Shown here: piece after piece, positions 1-11,943 of the stretch | Numbering within the stretch: position 1 is the first letter of the stretch | Layout: every line of letters starts with the position of its first letter | Assembly (NCBI GenBank): GCA_016946835.1 | Contig: JACVTC010000004.1 | Location: 620,001-645,000 of the forward strand | Source of the DNA: Neocallimastix lanati (nom. inval.) | Lineage: Eukaryota > Neocallimastigomycota > Neocallimastigomycetes > Neocallimastigales > Neocallimastigaceae | Direction: 5' to 3' | DNA: 25,000 nucleotides | Notes under the pieces: generated by a model | The model's database searches: none | The model's input: only the letters and a program-made list of their open reading frames with translations | What the model was told of the DNA's origin: nothing | Made by a program: the position numbers and the translations under genes

Positions 1-298
1 TATTTTATTTTATTTTATTTTATTTTATTTTATTTTATTTTATTTTATTTTATTTTATTTTATTTTATTTTATTTTATTTTATTTTATTTTATTTTATTT
101 TATTTTATTTTATTTTATTTTATTTTATTTTATTTTATTTTATTTTATTTTATTTTATTTTATTTTATTTTATTTTATTTTATTTTATTTTATTTTATTT
201 TATTTTATTTTATTTTATTTTATTTTATTTTATTTTATTTTATTTTATTTTATTTTATTTTATTTTATTTATTTAATTTATTTTATTTTATTTTATTT
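1..298. repeat. (TATTT)n pentanucleotide microsatellite
   Basis: Positions 1-270 are 54 uninterrupted copies of the pentamer TATTT. They are followed by a slightly degenerate tail to about 298. The array begins at the window edge, so its real length is unknown. The lack of any point change suggests recent expansion or a collapsed assembly. No coding potential is seen. Confidence 0.98.
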
Positions 299-593
299 GT
301 ATATTTTGGAAGATAATATAAATTCTTCAGATAATTATTACGATTCCTACCTTGGTTTCATAATGGATACTTAAGAGATATTTTTATTGATATAAATAAA
401 TTGTTCCTATTCTTGAAATAGGTTGATTTTTAGTTAATAATTCTTTAAATTCTATAAAATGATTTAGAATAATTTGGATTATCATTTATTATTTTTATTT
501 TTTATCTTCATTTTATTCAAGCTCAGCCTTGAATATCCCCAATTTAATTTAGGTTTTAACTAAATTTTAAGATTAAGATTTGGTTTCAAATAC
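299..593. other. Intergenic DNA, nothing recognised
   Basis: This A+T-rich stretch has slightly more mixed sequence than the flanks. The only structure noted is a 6-bp inverted repeat, TTCAAG at 516-521 and CTTGAA at 528-533, with a 6-nt loop. No reading frame or RNA gene is recognised. Confidence 0.6.
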
Positions 594-640
594 AACTATT
601 ATTGCTATCAGAAGTGGTAGCAATAATAGTTTTTTTTTTA
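594..640 (+). other. Perfect-stem hairpin followed by a T tract
   Basis: AACTATTATTGCTA at 594-607 is exactly complementary to 618-631. Inside it T608-G617 can wobble, and C609-G616 and A610-T615 pair, leaving the tetraloop GAAG at 611-614. The stem is therefore up to 17 pairs. A run of Ts to position 639 follows directly. The shape resembles a stem plus U-tract transcript end (RNA polymerase III stops at T runs) or a hairpin next to a mobile element. The function is not known; the structure is read directly from the sequence. Confidence 0.6.
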
Positions 641-931
641 CAATTGTCCGAAAATCTGCCTATTCTGTGGAAAAGGTGACCAGTTGTTCATCCAAGCTCT
701 CTTGAATTACTTTTTTTTGAATGATTTAGTAAGAAATCCTTCAGTACCAAGAGTGCCGACGTCGTACCAATATGACTTAGGAACAATACTGTTAGTAGTC
801 CTATTAAATATATTTCAGACACAAATACTAACAGTCTAGTCCGCTCATAGAATCTATAGAGAATAATTCTCTTTTTAATGAAAACCTTTTTATATTTACA
901 GGGAGAGTTTTAGCGGACACCACCCATACTA
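641..931. mobile_element. Possible decayed DNA transposon or MITE (structured island)
   Basis: This block has clearly more G+C (roughly 35-40% by eye at 641-720) than the surrounding non-coding DNA. Its left end carries TGTCCGAAAATCTGCC (646-661). Its right end, read on the minus strand from about 922, carries TGTCCGCTAAAACTCTCCC. The two share TGTCCG, AAAA and CT-CC blocks in inverted orientation, like degenerate terminal inverted repeats. Inside are a perfect 10-bp inverted repeat (788-797 with 826-835), an AGAGAAT/ATTCTCT palindrome near 859-873, and GTCCGCT near 839 facing AGCGGAC near 912. Stop-free stretches of about 65-75 codons without ATG occur on both strands (642-836 plus; a similar one on minus), and I recognise neither. 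A structured RNA is the alternative reading. Confidence 0.35.
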
Positions 932-2088
932 TTTATTTTAAAGATACTACTTCTTTATTTTATTATTTTAGATTTATATTTAAATGCTGATCACGTTACT
1001 ACACATAGTATACATCGCACTAAAATTTTTTTTAATTTTTAAACTTATTTTTACTCTTTATCTCATTAAATTTTCTATGATTAATTAAAAATTTTTTTAG
1101 TTAAAAATTAAAAAAAATTTTAATTAAACTTTAATTATTATTTTATTTTAGTTAATCTTCTACATTCAATTTATTTTTATCTTTAATTATATAATGTATT
1201 TTTTTTAGAAAATGTTAATACATGAAAATATTATTATCCATTTAATAAAACACTAGAAGTGTATTCTCTTCCTAGTCTAAAAAAAAAAGATACAATAAAA
1301 AAAAAGATGATGCAGATTTTTTTTTTTTTTTTTTTCGTTTAGAGAATTATATATACAAATATTTATAATAAAATGAAATACATAGGATAAAGTTTTAATT
1401 ATAATATTGAATAAATTTAAATTAAAACATAAATATGTTAAAAATTATATTTAAAATAAATATAATATATATATATATATATATATATTTATATTTATTT
1501 ATAGCCAAATACATATTTCATATTAATGTAGTTATATATTAACATACTTTTATAAATAAATGTCTTTAGACTATTTAGTGTTATATCTTAAACATTATTT
1601 AATATATTATTTGTTATTATTTATCATTTAATTTAATTTAAATTGATTTCTTTTAGTTTCATTTATTTAACTATCAATATTTTTATATAGAAAATTTATA
1701 AACTTGTTTTTGAATTTCTTACAAAACTTAAATCATAAATCTTTTAATTAACATATATTTATATATTTAAAAGTTCTCTAAAAAACATGAAAAAAAAAAT
1801 TTTTTTTTAATTAATTTGTCCAATAATACATGATTTTAAAATTTATGGTTTCATTGACCTAATTAATTTCTTTATATATATATATATATAATTATTTTGT
1901 TATGATGACCACTTTTTTTTCCTTTGAATTTTATATCTTCATCAAATAGGTTATTAGAATATGAATTTCATTCTAAATTTCTTATATATTACAATTTTCT
2001 TTAATCAATTATAAAATTTTTCTTTATCTTTAAATTGCTTAAAATTGTATTAAATGCTAATATTTATAAATTAGATTTTTTTTTTTTT

Positions 2089-2119
<31 letters not shown>

Positions 2120-3227
2120 ATATTATTAATTAAAACATAACATATATTTTATATATATATATAATTCAAATTAAATAAAAAAAAAAAATAGCTTAATTAT
2201 TTCAACCATTATACATTTTAAGATTAATAATGAAAAATATATGGATATTATTAAGCTTTTCTTTTAAAGTCTATATATATATATATATATATATTATTTT
2301 TTTTTTTTTTTTAATTTATAATAATGAATTAAATTTTAATGAATAGTTCTAAAATTATTATTAAAAATCGAAAAATTTTATTAAAAAATTTATAATTTTT
2401 ATATAACTCTTTTTATTAAAAAATTAAGAATACATTTTTTTTAATAATATTTTAATATTATTAATATTATTAAAGTCGACATCATTTATAATTTCCAAAT
2501 TTTTATTTTTATTTTATATCTATGCTTTATGATTTATAATTATTTATCATTATTATTTTCTTTTCTAAAATTTATTGATTATTGAAATATATTATATATA
2601 TTTGTTGAATTTATCAAATTTTTTTCTAATTTTTTTTTTCTTTTTTTTTTCTTTTTTTCTATATTACCATTGTCTATGGCATTATCTATGTATAAATACA
2701 TGTTGTTAAAAAAAATTATTGAAATGTATATATTATGAAAAATTAAGCCACAAGCTATTAATGTAATTGATAAAAGATATAATTAAATTTTTATTAAAAA
2801 AATAGTGTATTATAATATTGAAAAAAAATAAAAAATAAAAATAAAAAATCAACAGTTTTCCAATTGTTCAAAATAAAATTTATATTCATGGTTTCATATA
2901 AATAGTGTCATAGGATAGAATAATGACAAATTGTATATTTAATTATTTTATTAATAATTATTATTGTTTATATATATTTAATTTTGTAATGTAACATCAT
3001 TTTTATGATATATTATTAATTTGTAATAATATTATTATTTAGGTTTATTATATATATTGAATATTAAAAATATATTATAATGAAAATAAATAATAGAAAT
3101 TAATAACACTAATTAATAGATATAAATTTCTTTTATTAATAAGTTAATTATTTAGAGAATATAAAATTCTTTAATTTAAAATCAATAATTTTATAATAGT
3201 AATAAGAAAATATTATATAAAGTTATA
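932..3227. other. Intergenic A+T-rich DNA downstream of ODAD4
   Basis: I see no gene on either strand. The stretch holds (TA)n tracts (about 1465-1490, 1874-1890, 2273-2294), a T25 run at 2076-2100 followed by (ATT)n, and many short A/T runs. I looked on the minus strand for further exons carrying the C-terminal TPR half of ODAD4 and found none. At 2853-2873 lies one of two inverted copies of a 21-nt sequence whose partner is near 8221-8241. Confidence 0.6.
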
Positions 3228-4572
3228 CTATACTTGAGATTGATTATTTATTACGGGTGGTTTTTCTATTGAACTCATATTAGTTGTTGTTTGGTTAATT
3301 TCTGTTGTTTTCGCTGGTTTATTCGTTGTTTTCTTTTTAAAGCTTGTAACTTCATTTTTCGTTTTATTTTTAGTACTAGTGGTATAGCGTGGTGTAATTT
3401 TTGTACTTTTCCTAACATATAATGGATTTTGTTGTCTCCAAAAATCTTCTCTTTCCTTTAAATATTTTAATCCCTCGTCAATAATTTTATTAATTTCTTC
3501 ATTGGGATGTGTATTAAATGATTTGTCATTGGCAAAATCAACTAAATATTGCTTGTCTACATACAATTCTCCAAGTAATTGATAGTCTTTTTTATTTATT
3601 TATATTTTTAATACATATATGATATAGTTAATTATTTGTTATTTTATAAGTATTCTTTACTTAATAGTATTACTATATATATGTTATATATATATTTATA
3701 TATGTATTTTTTTTTTTTATAATTTTTATTTTATGTTTTTTATTTCTATAAATACCTGTATGCTTGTTACATTGTTTATAAGACAATCCATCAAGAGAAC
3801 TAGTTTTATTATTATATTTTTTGCTTAAATCTATTGAATTCTTTTTATTACATATATTATCTCCTCCACTAATTTTATATAAAAATTCATCGGTTTCACT
3901 TTTATTCATAAATCCAAAGGAATTTTTACTATTAGATTTAACTATTGCCGAGGTACTTGGTTCCGTACTTCTTTTACCTGCGGCACCTTTTTGTTTGGAT
4001 CTATTTTTTTGAACTTTATCTTTAATATCTTTAATATGACATTCTTTAGGATCACCAATTGAATTATTAATGGCTTCTTGAGCCTTATGAATACCTAAAC
4101 TAAATTCAGGAAGTTCTGGTCTTAATTGATTTCCTCGATGGAAAAATACTAATGCCATTTCAAAATCACTCATCATATAAAGAGTTTCAGCTTTTTGATA
4201 GATAGCCTTACAATAAGTTGGATCAATTTTTAAGGCTTTATTTGCATCTTCTAAAGAGGACTCAGTATTACCCAATTTTAAATAGCATTCAGACCTACTT
4301 ACAAGTAATGCTTTATCGATATTTTTTCCTGGATCTTGTTGAATGTCCCCATCTTGTTGATCAGGAACTGCTAATCCAGAATTATCTTTAAGATCATCTT
4401 CTAAATTTCTATTATGAATAGCTAATGCTAAAGTATAAAAATCAACGGCTTTTTCATATTGTCCTTTTCTAGCATGTGCATCTGCTTCAGCTGCTATTGA
4501 TTGAAAGCATGTGCCTGATACTACTTTTCCATCTTCATCAATAATACCAGGATATTTTAAGTACAAATCCAT
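3228..4572 (-). CDS. ODAD4: ODAD4/TTC25-like outer dynein arm docking protein, two exons
   Basis: Exon 1 is 4572-3756 and exon 2 is 3586-3228, with the intron at 3755-3587 (GTATTT donor, AAG acceptor). Joining them completes a GAC codon and gives 391 residues. Three TPR units occupy about residues 22-54, 86-118 and 119-152. Two family blocks support the call: FEMALVFFHRGNQLRP (137-152) followed by HKAQEAINNS, and, just after the splice junction, QLLGELYVDK (275-284) and later FWRQQ (321-325). In animals and algae the protein helps dock outer dynein arms on axonemal doublets, which suits a fungus with flagellated zoospores. Start: the first ATG, after an A-run. An Asp/Gln-rich insert lies between TPR1 and TPR2 (about 55-85). 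The frame ends at TAG soon after the FWRQQ block, whereas animal orthologues continue with a second TPR set, so the protein appears shortened. A GTATAG at that stop could be an overlooked donor. Confidence 0.87.
3587..3755 (-). other. Intron of the ODAD4-like gene
   Basis: This 169-nt intron has a donor AG|GTATTT and an acceptor AAAAAG|AC on the minus strand. The call rests on phase (one base plus two bases making GAC) and on the conserved block that starts immediately after the junction. The intron is poly-A/T with (TA)n and has no clear pyrimidine tract. Confidence 0.8.
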
Positions 4573-6200
4573 TTTTTTTACTATTATTATTATTATTTTT
4601 TTTTTTATTTTATTTTATTTTGATTTTATATTATTTTAATTTTTTTTATAATTAAAATATTTTTTATCTATTATTATACTAAATTTTTTTCTTTATTATT
4701 TTTTTCTTCACTTATTATTTTTTTTTAATGTTGCTTTATACTTTATTAAATTTTTTGTTGATTTTTATATATATATGTATATTTTTTTTATATATAGAGT
4801 TCTTAATTACATGTAAATAGCAAATATGAATATTTAAAATTTTATATATAATATATTTTTTATTTATTTATTTCATTTAATTTTTTATTTTATATAAAAA
4901 TTTTATTATCTAGTTACAAGAGGTTTATTTTGTATACAAAGGTAAAAAAAAAAAATAAGAACAGATATTACGTTAAGAACAAAAAAATAAAAATAAAAAT
5001 AATTCCAACCAAATAGTATATATATTTATAATATTTAAATTAATAATTAATTATATAATATATAATGTGGAAAATAATAATACATTTTATAATTAATGAC
5101 TGATAAAATATTAAATTTATATATATTTATATACTTATATACTTTCATAATATCATAACATTTTTATTTTATTTTATTTTTTAATTTTTTTGTATGAAAT
5201 GGGAATTTTAATTGAAACTTTAATGAATATTTAAATTGAGATACTTCTAAAGGGTAGGAAATTTTTTAAAGTTAATATTTTATTAATGAAATTTTTTAAT
5301 TTATTATTAATTTAAATTATTTTTTATATTTTAATTTTTATTTATAATTATATAATTAAGAAATGAAAAAAAAAATGATATTATATCTATTTAGTTCATA
5401 AAAGTTTTGAATTATTCAATATATTTCTCAATGATAATAATAATTATAATAATAATAGTATTAATAATAATAATAATAAAATTAAAATAAAAAATAAAAA
5501 ATAAAAAATATAAATAAAAAAATAAAATAATGATTATATAAAAAGTGTATTAATAATTTAAATTTTATAGAGAGAAAATTAAAATTATGAATATATTATT
5601 ATTTACATCATAATTTTTTTTTATAATAATTTTTTAATATAAAATATATAATATTGAAAATATAACTGAATGAAATAATAAAATATATATATTTTAATTA
5701 AAATATCTTATTTATTTAACATTGATTCTTTAAACATTTTTTATATTTAAGTTTTGAATTTTTAATGAATTAATATTTTTAACAGGTATTATAATTCTTA
5801 ATGAAAATTATAATCAAGGCAATAAGGTTTGTATCATTTCTAAATTTATAATTTTTATTTTATAATTAGAAATAAAATTATTGTACTTTACCTTTAATTA
5901 TTAATTTAAATTATCCGTTATATAAATTAAATTTATGAACTGTATAATTATGATAATTCTTTTTTTTTTTTTTTTTTTTTAAAAAAAAAATTATATATAT
6001 ATATATTTAGTATTTTTGTATAAATCATAATACATTACCCATATGAAATAAATATTATATAAAAATAAAATAATAATAAAAAATAAAAAAATATATGTAA
6101 TAATATTTTATATATATATTTTTTAATAACATTAATATATTTTATAAATTTGAGATAAAATATCAAGCTTAAAAATATTTTTTAAATTTTTTATAGTTAT
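4573..6200. other. Intergenic DNA upstream of ODAD4
   Basis: This is nearly pure A+T sequence with homopolymers, (AAT)n and (TA)n runs (for example around 5430-5480 and 5955-6005). It must contain the minus-strand promoter of the ODAD4-like gene, but no promoter element can be told apart from the A+T background. No reading frame looks coding. Confidence 0.6.
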
Positions 6201-6538
6201 AACAATAAATAAATAAATAAATAAATAATAATAAATAATAAATAATTAAATAATTAAATAATTAAATAATTAAATAATTAAATAATTAAATAATTAAATA
6301 ATTAAATAATTAAAAAATTAAATAATTAAATAATATATAATAAATAATAAATAATAAATAATAAATAATAAATAATAAATAATAAATAAATAAATAAATA
6401 AATAATAATAAATAATAAATAATTAAATAATTAAATAATTAAATAATTAAATAATATATAATAAATAATAAAAATAATAAATAATAAATAATAAATAATA
6501 AATAAATAATAAATAATAAATAATAAATAATAAATAAA

Positions 6539-6604
6539 TTATAAAATATATTTATATATATATATGGATTTTAAAATTAATGAATAATTGAATAAATAAA
6601 TAAT
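6539..6604 (+). repeat. Core repeat, copy 1
   Basis: The core starts TTATAAAATATATTTATATA and ends ATATGGATTTTAAAATTAAT. It is followed by GAATAATTGAATAAATAAAT, which is shared with copies 2 and 3. Confidence 0.9.
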
Positions 6605-6737
6605 AAATAAATAAATAATAAATAATAAATAATAAATAAATAAATAAATAATAATAAATAATAAATAATTAAATAATTAAATAATTAAATAATATATAAT
6701 AAATAATAAAAATAATAAATAATAAATAATAAATAAA

Positions 6738-6803
6738 TTATAAAATATATTTATATATATATATGGATTTTAAAATTAATGAATAATTGAATAAATAAAT
6801 AAT
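6738..6803 (+). repeat. Core repeat, copy 2
   Basis: Identical by eye to copy 1 over the 43-nt core and the following GAATAATTGAATAAATAAAT. It begins 199 bp after copy 1. Confidence 0.9.
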
Positions 6804-6972
6804 AAATAATAAATAATAAATAATAAATAATAAATAATAAATAATAAATAATAAATAATAAATAATAAATAATAAATAATAAATAATTAAATAATTAAAT
6901 AATATATAATAAATAATAAAAATAATAAATAATAAATAAATAATAAATAATAAATAATAAATAATAAATAAA

Positions 6973-7038
6973 TTATAAAATATATTTATATATATATATG
7001 GATTTTAAAATTAATGAATAATTGAATAAATAAATAAT
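6973..7038 (+). repeat. Core repeat, copy 3
   Basis: Identical by eye to copies 1 and 2 over the core and the shared tail. It begins 235 bp after copy 2; the extra length is additional heptamer units. Confidence 0.9.
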
Positions 7039-7610
7039 AAATAATAAATAATAAATAATAAATAAATAAATAAATAATAAATAATAAATAATAAATAATA
7101 AATAATAAATAATAAATAATAAATAATAAATAATAAATAATAAATAATAAATAATAAATAAATAAAAAGTAATAAATAATAAATAATAAATAATAAATAA
7201 TACATAATAAATAATAAATAATAATATATAATAAATAATACATAATAAATAATAAATAATAATATATAATAAATAATAAATAATAAATAATTGAATAATA
7301 AATAATAAATAATTGAATAATAAATAATAAATAATAAATAATAAATAATTGAATAATTGAATAATAAATAATAAATAATAAATAATAAATAATAAATAAT
7401 AAATAATAAATAATAAATAATAAAAATAAATAATAAATAATAAATAATAAATAATAAATAATAAATAATAAATAATAAATAATAAATAATAAATAATAAA
7501 TAATAAATAATAAATAATAAATAATAAATAATAAATAATAAATAAATAATAAGTAATAAATAATAAATTAATAATAAATAATAAATAATAAATAATAAAT
7601 TTATATTCTT

Positions 7611-8948
7611 TTTATTATTTATTTTTTTATACAATTTTTTTAATTTGAAAGGTGAACGGTTTTTTTTTGGTGATGTTTTTTTTTATTGTATAATATATAT
7701 AAATATATATGATTCATATATATTTATATATATTATAAATTATTTAATATTTTAAATAATTCATAAAAAAAATATTTGGATTTTATAAAAATTATTAAAA
7801 TTTATATTAAAATCTTATTATTATTATTTATATATATAATCTTATTATTATTATTTTTATTATTCTATATTATACAAATTATGATAATAATTTATTTTAT
7901 ATTAATAGTTTTTAATAAAATTTTAATTTATTTATAGTATTAGTTTTTTATAATAAAAGTATTTGTTTTTTCTTTTATTTGTATAGATAATATAAATAAT
8001 AAAAGAGAAGAATTAAAATAAACATCAGAAGAAAATTAAAATAATACTCAATCAGTTATTTGTAGGTTTGTAAAAAAAAGAAAGGATATTTAAAAAGATT
8101 ATAATTATGAAATAAAAAAGAGAAAATTTAAAAAAAAGGATATACAAATTTGATGGAAATCTGTATGTTGTTTTAAATTAGAAATAAATATTGAAATAAA
8201 AATATAAAGTTTATCAATATTTTTCAACAATTGGAAAACAGTAATGAATCAAAATATTGTATATATAACAAATCTGATGTTGAATTACTTCATACTTTGC
8301 TGATTTAAATATAATTATGGTAATAATATATTCTATTTTATTTAAATACTTTTATTTTTAAATTTATTTTTAATATATACTTTTATGTATTATTCATTTA
8401 AAATAAATAAATAAATAAATGATAAGATGAAATCTTCATAGTTATAAATAATTATATATTAAATTTCAATAAATTTTAAATATATATCATTATTTATAAA
8501 TTAAATAATTATTTAAAAATACATTATTTTATTATTTAATATTTAATATTTATTATTATTATTATTTTATATAATCATATAAAAAATATTAGAACTAATT
8601 AATAATATAATAATTTAACATTTATATTATATATTATACACATTTTATTATATATTAATGTTTATTTCATATTTTTTTTATTACTTTTTTTATTTTCATT
8701 ATATTTCGTTTCATTTATAAATCGAATGTGGAAATCTTATAAATATTTAATATTTTAATTTCACTTATCAGCAATACTTTTATTTATTTTTTTTTATAAT
8801 ATATATATTCAATAAGAAGAAAGAAAGAATAACAAGAAATTTAAATTAAGCATACTCTTTAAAAAAATAATATTATATAAAAATTTAAAAATTAAAACAA
8901 TATATTAGCATATTCTTTAAAACCATTATATACTATTTTTAATTTCAA

Positions 8949-8979
<31 letters not shown>

Positions 8980-9392
8980 GTTTTGTATAATTATATATAA
9001 TATTTAATTGAAAGAAAATTTAAAGATCATTGTTATAATTTTGAAGGAGAATAATAAAGAAAGAAAGCAATAAATAAAACAAAATTCAGTGATATATATT
9101 GAATATAAAATTAAAGAACAAAAATTATCATTTCTTTAAAAATAAAATTTCAATTTCATTTTTATTCATATTAATTTAAAATTACAATATTAAATTGAAT
9201 AATACTTTTTAATTATTATTATTATTATTATTATTAATTAGTTTTATAATAATTTAAATTATTATTATTATTATTATTATTAAAATTTGAAATTTCGTTT
9301 AAATATTAAGAGAGATATCATAAGAAAAGGATAGATATAAAAATCCATAAATATAGCAACTTTATTCATTTATTAAAAAATAAATTTCAGAA
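7611..9392. other. Intergenic DNA upstream of striatin
   Basis: No gene is recognised. The stretch is A+T-rich, with an A33 run near 8946-8974, (ATT)n runs near 9218-9285, and a 21-nt sequence at 8221-8241 that is an inverted near-copy of 2853-2873. The striatin promoter and 5' UTR must lie towards the right end. A TTTCAG just before the start codon (about 9385-9390) could be the acceptor of a 5'-UTR intron, but this cannot be decided from sequence alone. Confidence 0.55.
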
Positions 9393-11261
9393 ATGGCAAG
9401 TTCACCGAATGGAATAATAAATTATACTTTTCCAGGTGTTCTGCATTATCTTCAGATGGAATGGAGAAGATATGAAAAAGAAAAAACTGAATGGGAAATT
9501 GAAAGAACAGATTTAAAAGTAAAAATATATATGACATAATAAATTTACCTTTATTATTAAAAATATTATTATTAAATAAATAAATAAATAAATAAGTTAA
9601 TAAAAATAATAATTAAAAAAAAAAAAAAAAAAATACATTTCCAAATTTAAATTTTAAAATAGACAAGATTATCATTTCTTGAAGGTGAACGTCGAGGAAT
9701 AGAAAATTTAAAAGTTGATTTAATGAGAAGAGTAAAAATGTTGGAATACGCTTTAAGACAAGAAAGGTAAAATATATTACATAATTTTTTTAAATAAAAA
9801 AAAAAAAATTATATCTATATTCACGCTTAAATTTAAATAATTTTAATATGTTTTATAAAACTACTAAATATAAAAACAAAAAAAGAATAAAATATCTACA
9901 ACTTCAGCAAAAAGTAAATAATAATGAAATCAATATAATAGGTTCAACAGAAAATAAACCATTAACATCAGATATCAATGGAAATGATATAGGAAATAAA
10001 GAAATTGTTAAACCAGATAATACAGATAATAAATCCGAATCTATTACATCCAATTCTGGTTTATTAAATAGATTAAATAAAGATCGTTCTATATCAAAAT
10101 CTCCAGCAAGTATTAAGAATGAAGAAGCCAACTCAATAAATCCATCACCAACTCCTATGAGTGGAAATAATTTATTATTATATTCAAAGGGTTGTGGAAC
10201 ATTGAGATCAAGAGAAATTTTAAAGGCGTAAATTATCTTCATACAATATATATTAAGAGTTATAAAATAATTGAAAAAAAAAAAAAAATAAATAAAATTT
10301 TTAATATATACTAATTTTTTTTTTTTTTTTTTTTTTTTTTAATTATTATCTATTTATTTATTTATATTTTTATTAATATAATTAATATATCTAAAACAAA
10401 TACTTTCAACAATATTTTAAATATTTATTAATTAAAAATATTTTATTTTTATCTATGTTTTAATAAATAATTATTAATAATTATATTATTTAATAATAAT
10501 ATATATAATATAATTTTAAATATTTCAACTAATAAATAATTAAAAAATAAAGTTATTTATTAGAAGTTGGTTATTGGAATCCATCACCTAATAGTACAAA
10601 TAGTTTAAATGATATTAGAAATTACAAACGTTCTAATGATTCATCTTCAACATTAAATTCCTTAAATAATAGTGGTTTACAAAAATCAATAAAAGCAACG
10701 GTGTACACCCCAATTAATAAAGATAAAAATTTTAAATCAGGTGTTGCTAATTCAATTAACAATAACATTAATAATAATGATCAAGGAAATACAAACAACA
10801 ATACTAATATCAATGGTAATAGTGATCATGGAATATTTATAAAAAAGAAAGTTAATACAAAGAGAAAGGAAGCTCCACTTTCAAAATTATGTAATTATTA
10901 TAAATATTTATTTATATATTTATAATTATTGTATTTTTTCATCAAATAGTAATCGTTGATATTGAATTTTTTTTTTTTTAATTATTTTACTTATATTAAT
11001 CACTATTCAACAATATTATTATAATTAGTATTTAAAGCACCTGGTGAAGATGAAAAAGAAGATACCGCACCTTCAACTGAAAATAATGAAAATAATGAAA
11101 ATAATAAAGAAAAAGAAGTTGATAAAAATAATACACAATTAACTTCAACTACTGAAACTAATTTAGAAGAAACTCATAATAACAATGTGGACAACAACAA
11201 CAATAGCAATAATAATAAAAATACCAAAGAAGAAGGAGTAATTTATATATTAATTAATATA

Positions 11262-11315
<54 letters not shown>

Positions 11316-11903
11316 TTATTTATTTTCCACATATGTATATATATAAAGACAAAAAAAAAAAAAAAAAAAAAAAAAAAATAAAATAAAGAATATATATATG
11401 TATCAATATATAAAATATAGTATATAAAAATATTAATTTTTAATTTTTTTTTTTTTTATCTTTAATATCTTATATATATATATACATATATAAAAGACAA
11501 TGTTCCAACCAGAAAATGCTATACCAACAAAACAATTAAATAAAGTTTTAAAAGCGTCAAAATCAAAAGATAAAAAGCATAGTATAAAAAGTTAGTATGG
11601 AATAAAATATAATTTATATTTTGATTTTTTTTTTTTGAAATATTTAAAAATCAAAAAATATTTTAGAAATTTTATTCATTATTATTCATTATAAAATATT
11701 CTAATACGTATAAATAGGCGCAAAAAAAGATAGTTTTACTTTTGGAAATGAAGTTTTTAATTTTGATGGAGAAGAAATGAGTGAATCTTTGTCAAAAGTA
11801 AAAATTTTTTATTTTTATTTTATTATTATTATTATTTTTTTTTTTTTTAAATTTTTTTTAATATTTTTATTTCTTGTATAAAATTTTCTTTTTAATATAC
11901 ACA

Positions 11904-11943
<40 letters not shown>

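Larger units (their letters stand above)
6201..7610. repeat. Composite heptamer/octamer satellite-like array with repeated core
   Basis: The backbone is a heptamer, (TAATAAA)n, in long runs (best at 6795-6885, 7026-7160, 7378-7550). It alternates with an octamer, (AATTAAAT)n, at about 6240-6340, 6420-6455, 6663-6693 and 6882-6902. Three copies of a conserved 43-nt core that ends in ATATGGATTTTAAAATTAAT begin at 6539, 6738 and 6973. Each is preceded by the same octamer-then-heptamer order, which makes a higher-order unit of roughly 200-235 bp. The minus strand is stop-free because the reversed heptamer contains no stop in any frame, so the long Tyr/Leu/Ile/Phe frames here are not genes. Confidence 0.93.

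Noticed and set aside
642-839. A 65-codon plus-strand frame with CxxxCxxC-like cysteines as a zinc-knuckle gene
   Set aside because: It has no start codon, no recognised family and an equally open opposite strand; kept only as part of the possible mobile-element island.
3821-4012. Plus-strand frame opposite ODAD4 exon 1
   Set aside because: It is an antisense shadow of a frame with clear family motifs.
6201-7610. Heptamer array as an internal telomere-like repeat
   Set aside because: The unit contains only A and T and lacks the G-rich strand of telomeric repeats.
6201-7610. CRISPR-like array because of regularly spaced cores
   Set aside because: The spacers are simple heptamer or octamer repeats, not unique, and the genome is eukaryotic.
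6986-7634. Two long minus-strand frames rich in Tyr, Leu, Ile and Phe
   Set aside because: They are translations of the heptamer array. The reversed heptamer has no stop codon in any frame, so open frames arise automatically.
2853-8241. A 5.4 kb transposon that captured ODAD4 between the two inverted 21-mers
   Set aside because: There are only 21 nt of imperfect match, no transposase and no clear target-site duplication. Two separate remnants are the simpler reading.
9904-10242. Minus-strand frame opposite striatin exon 3
   Set aside because: It is a shadow of a coding exon whose phase joins correctly to both neighbours.
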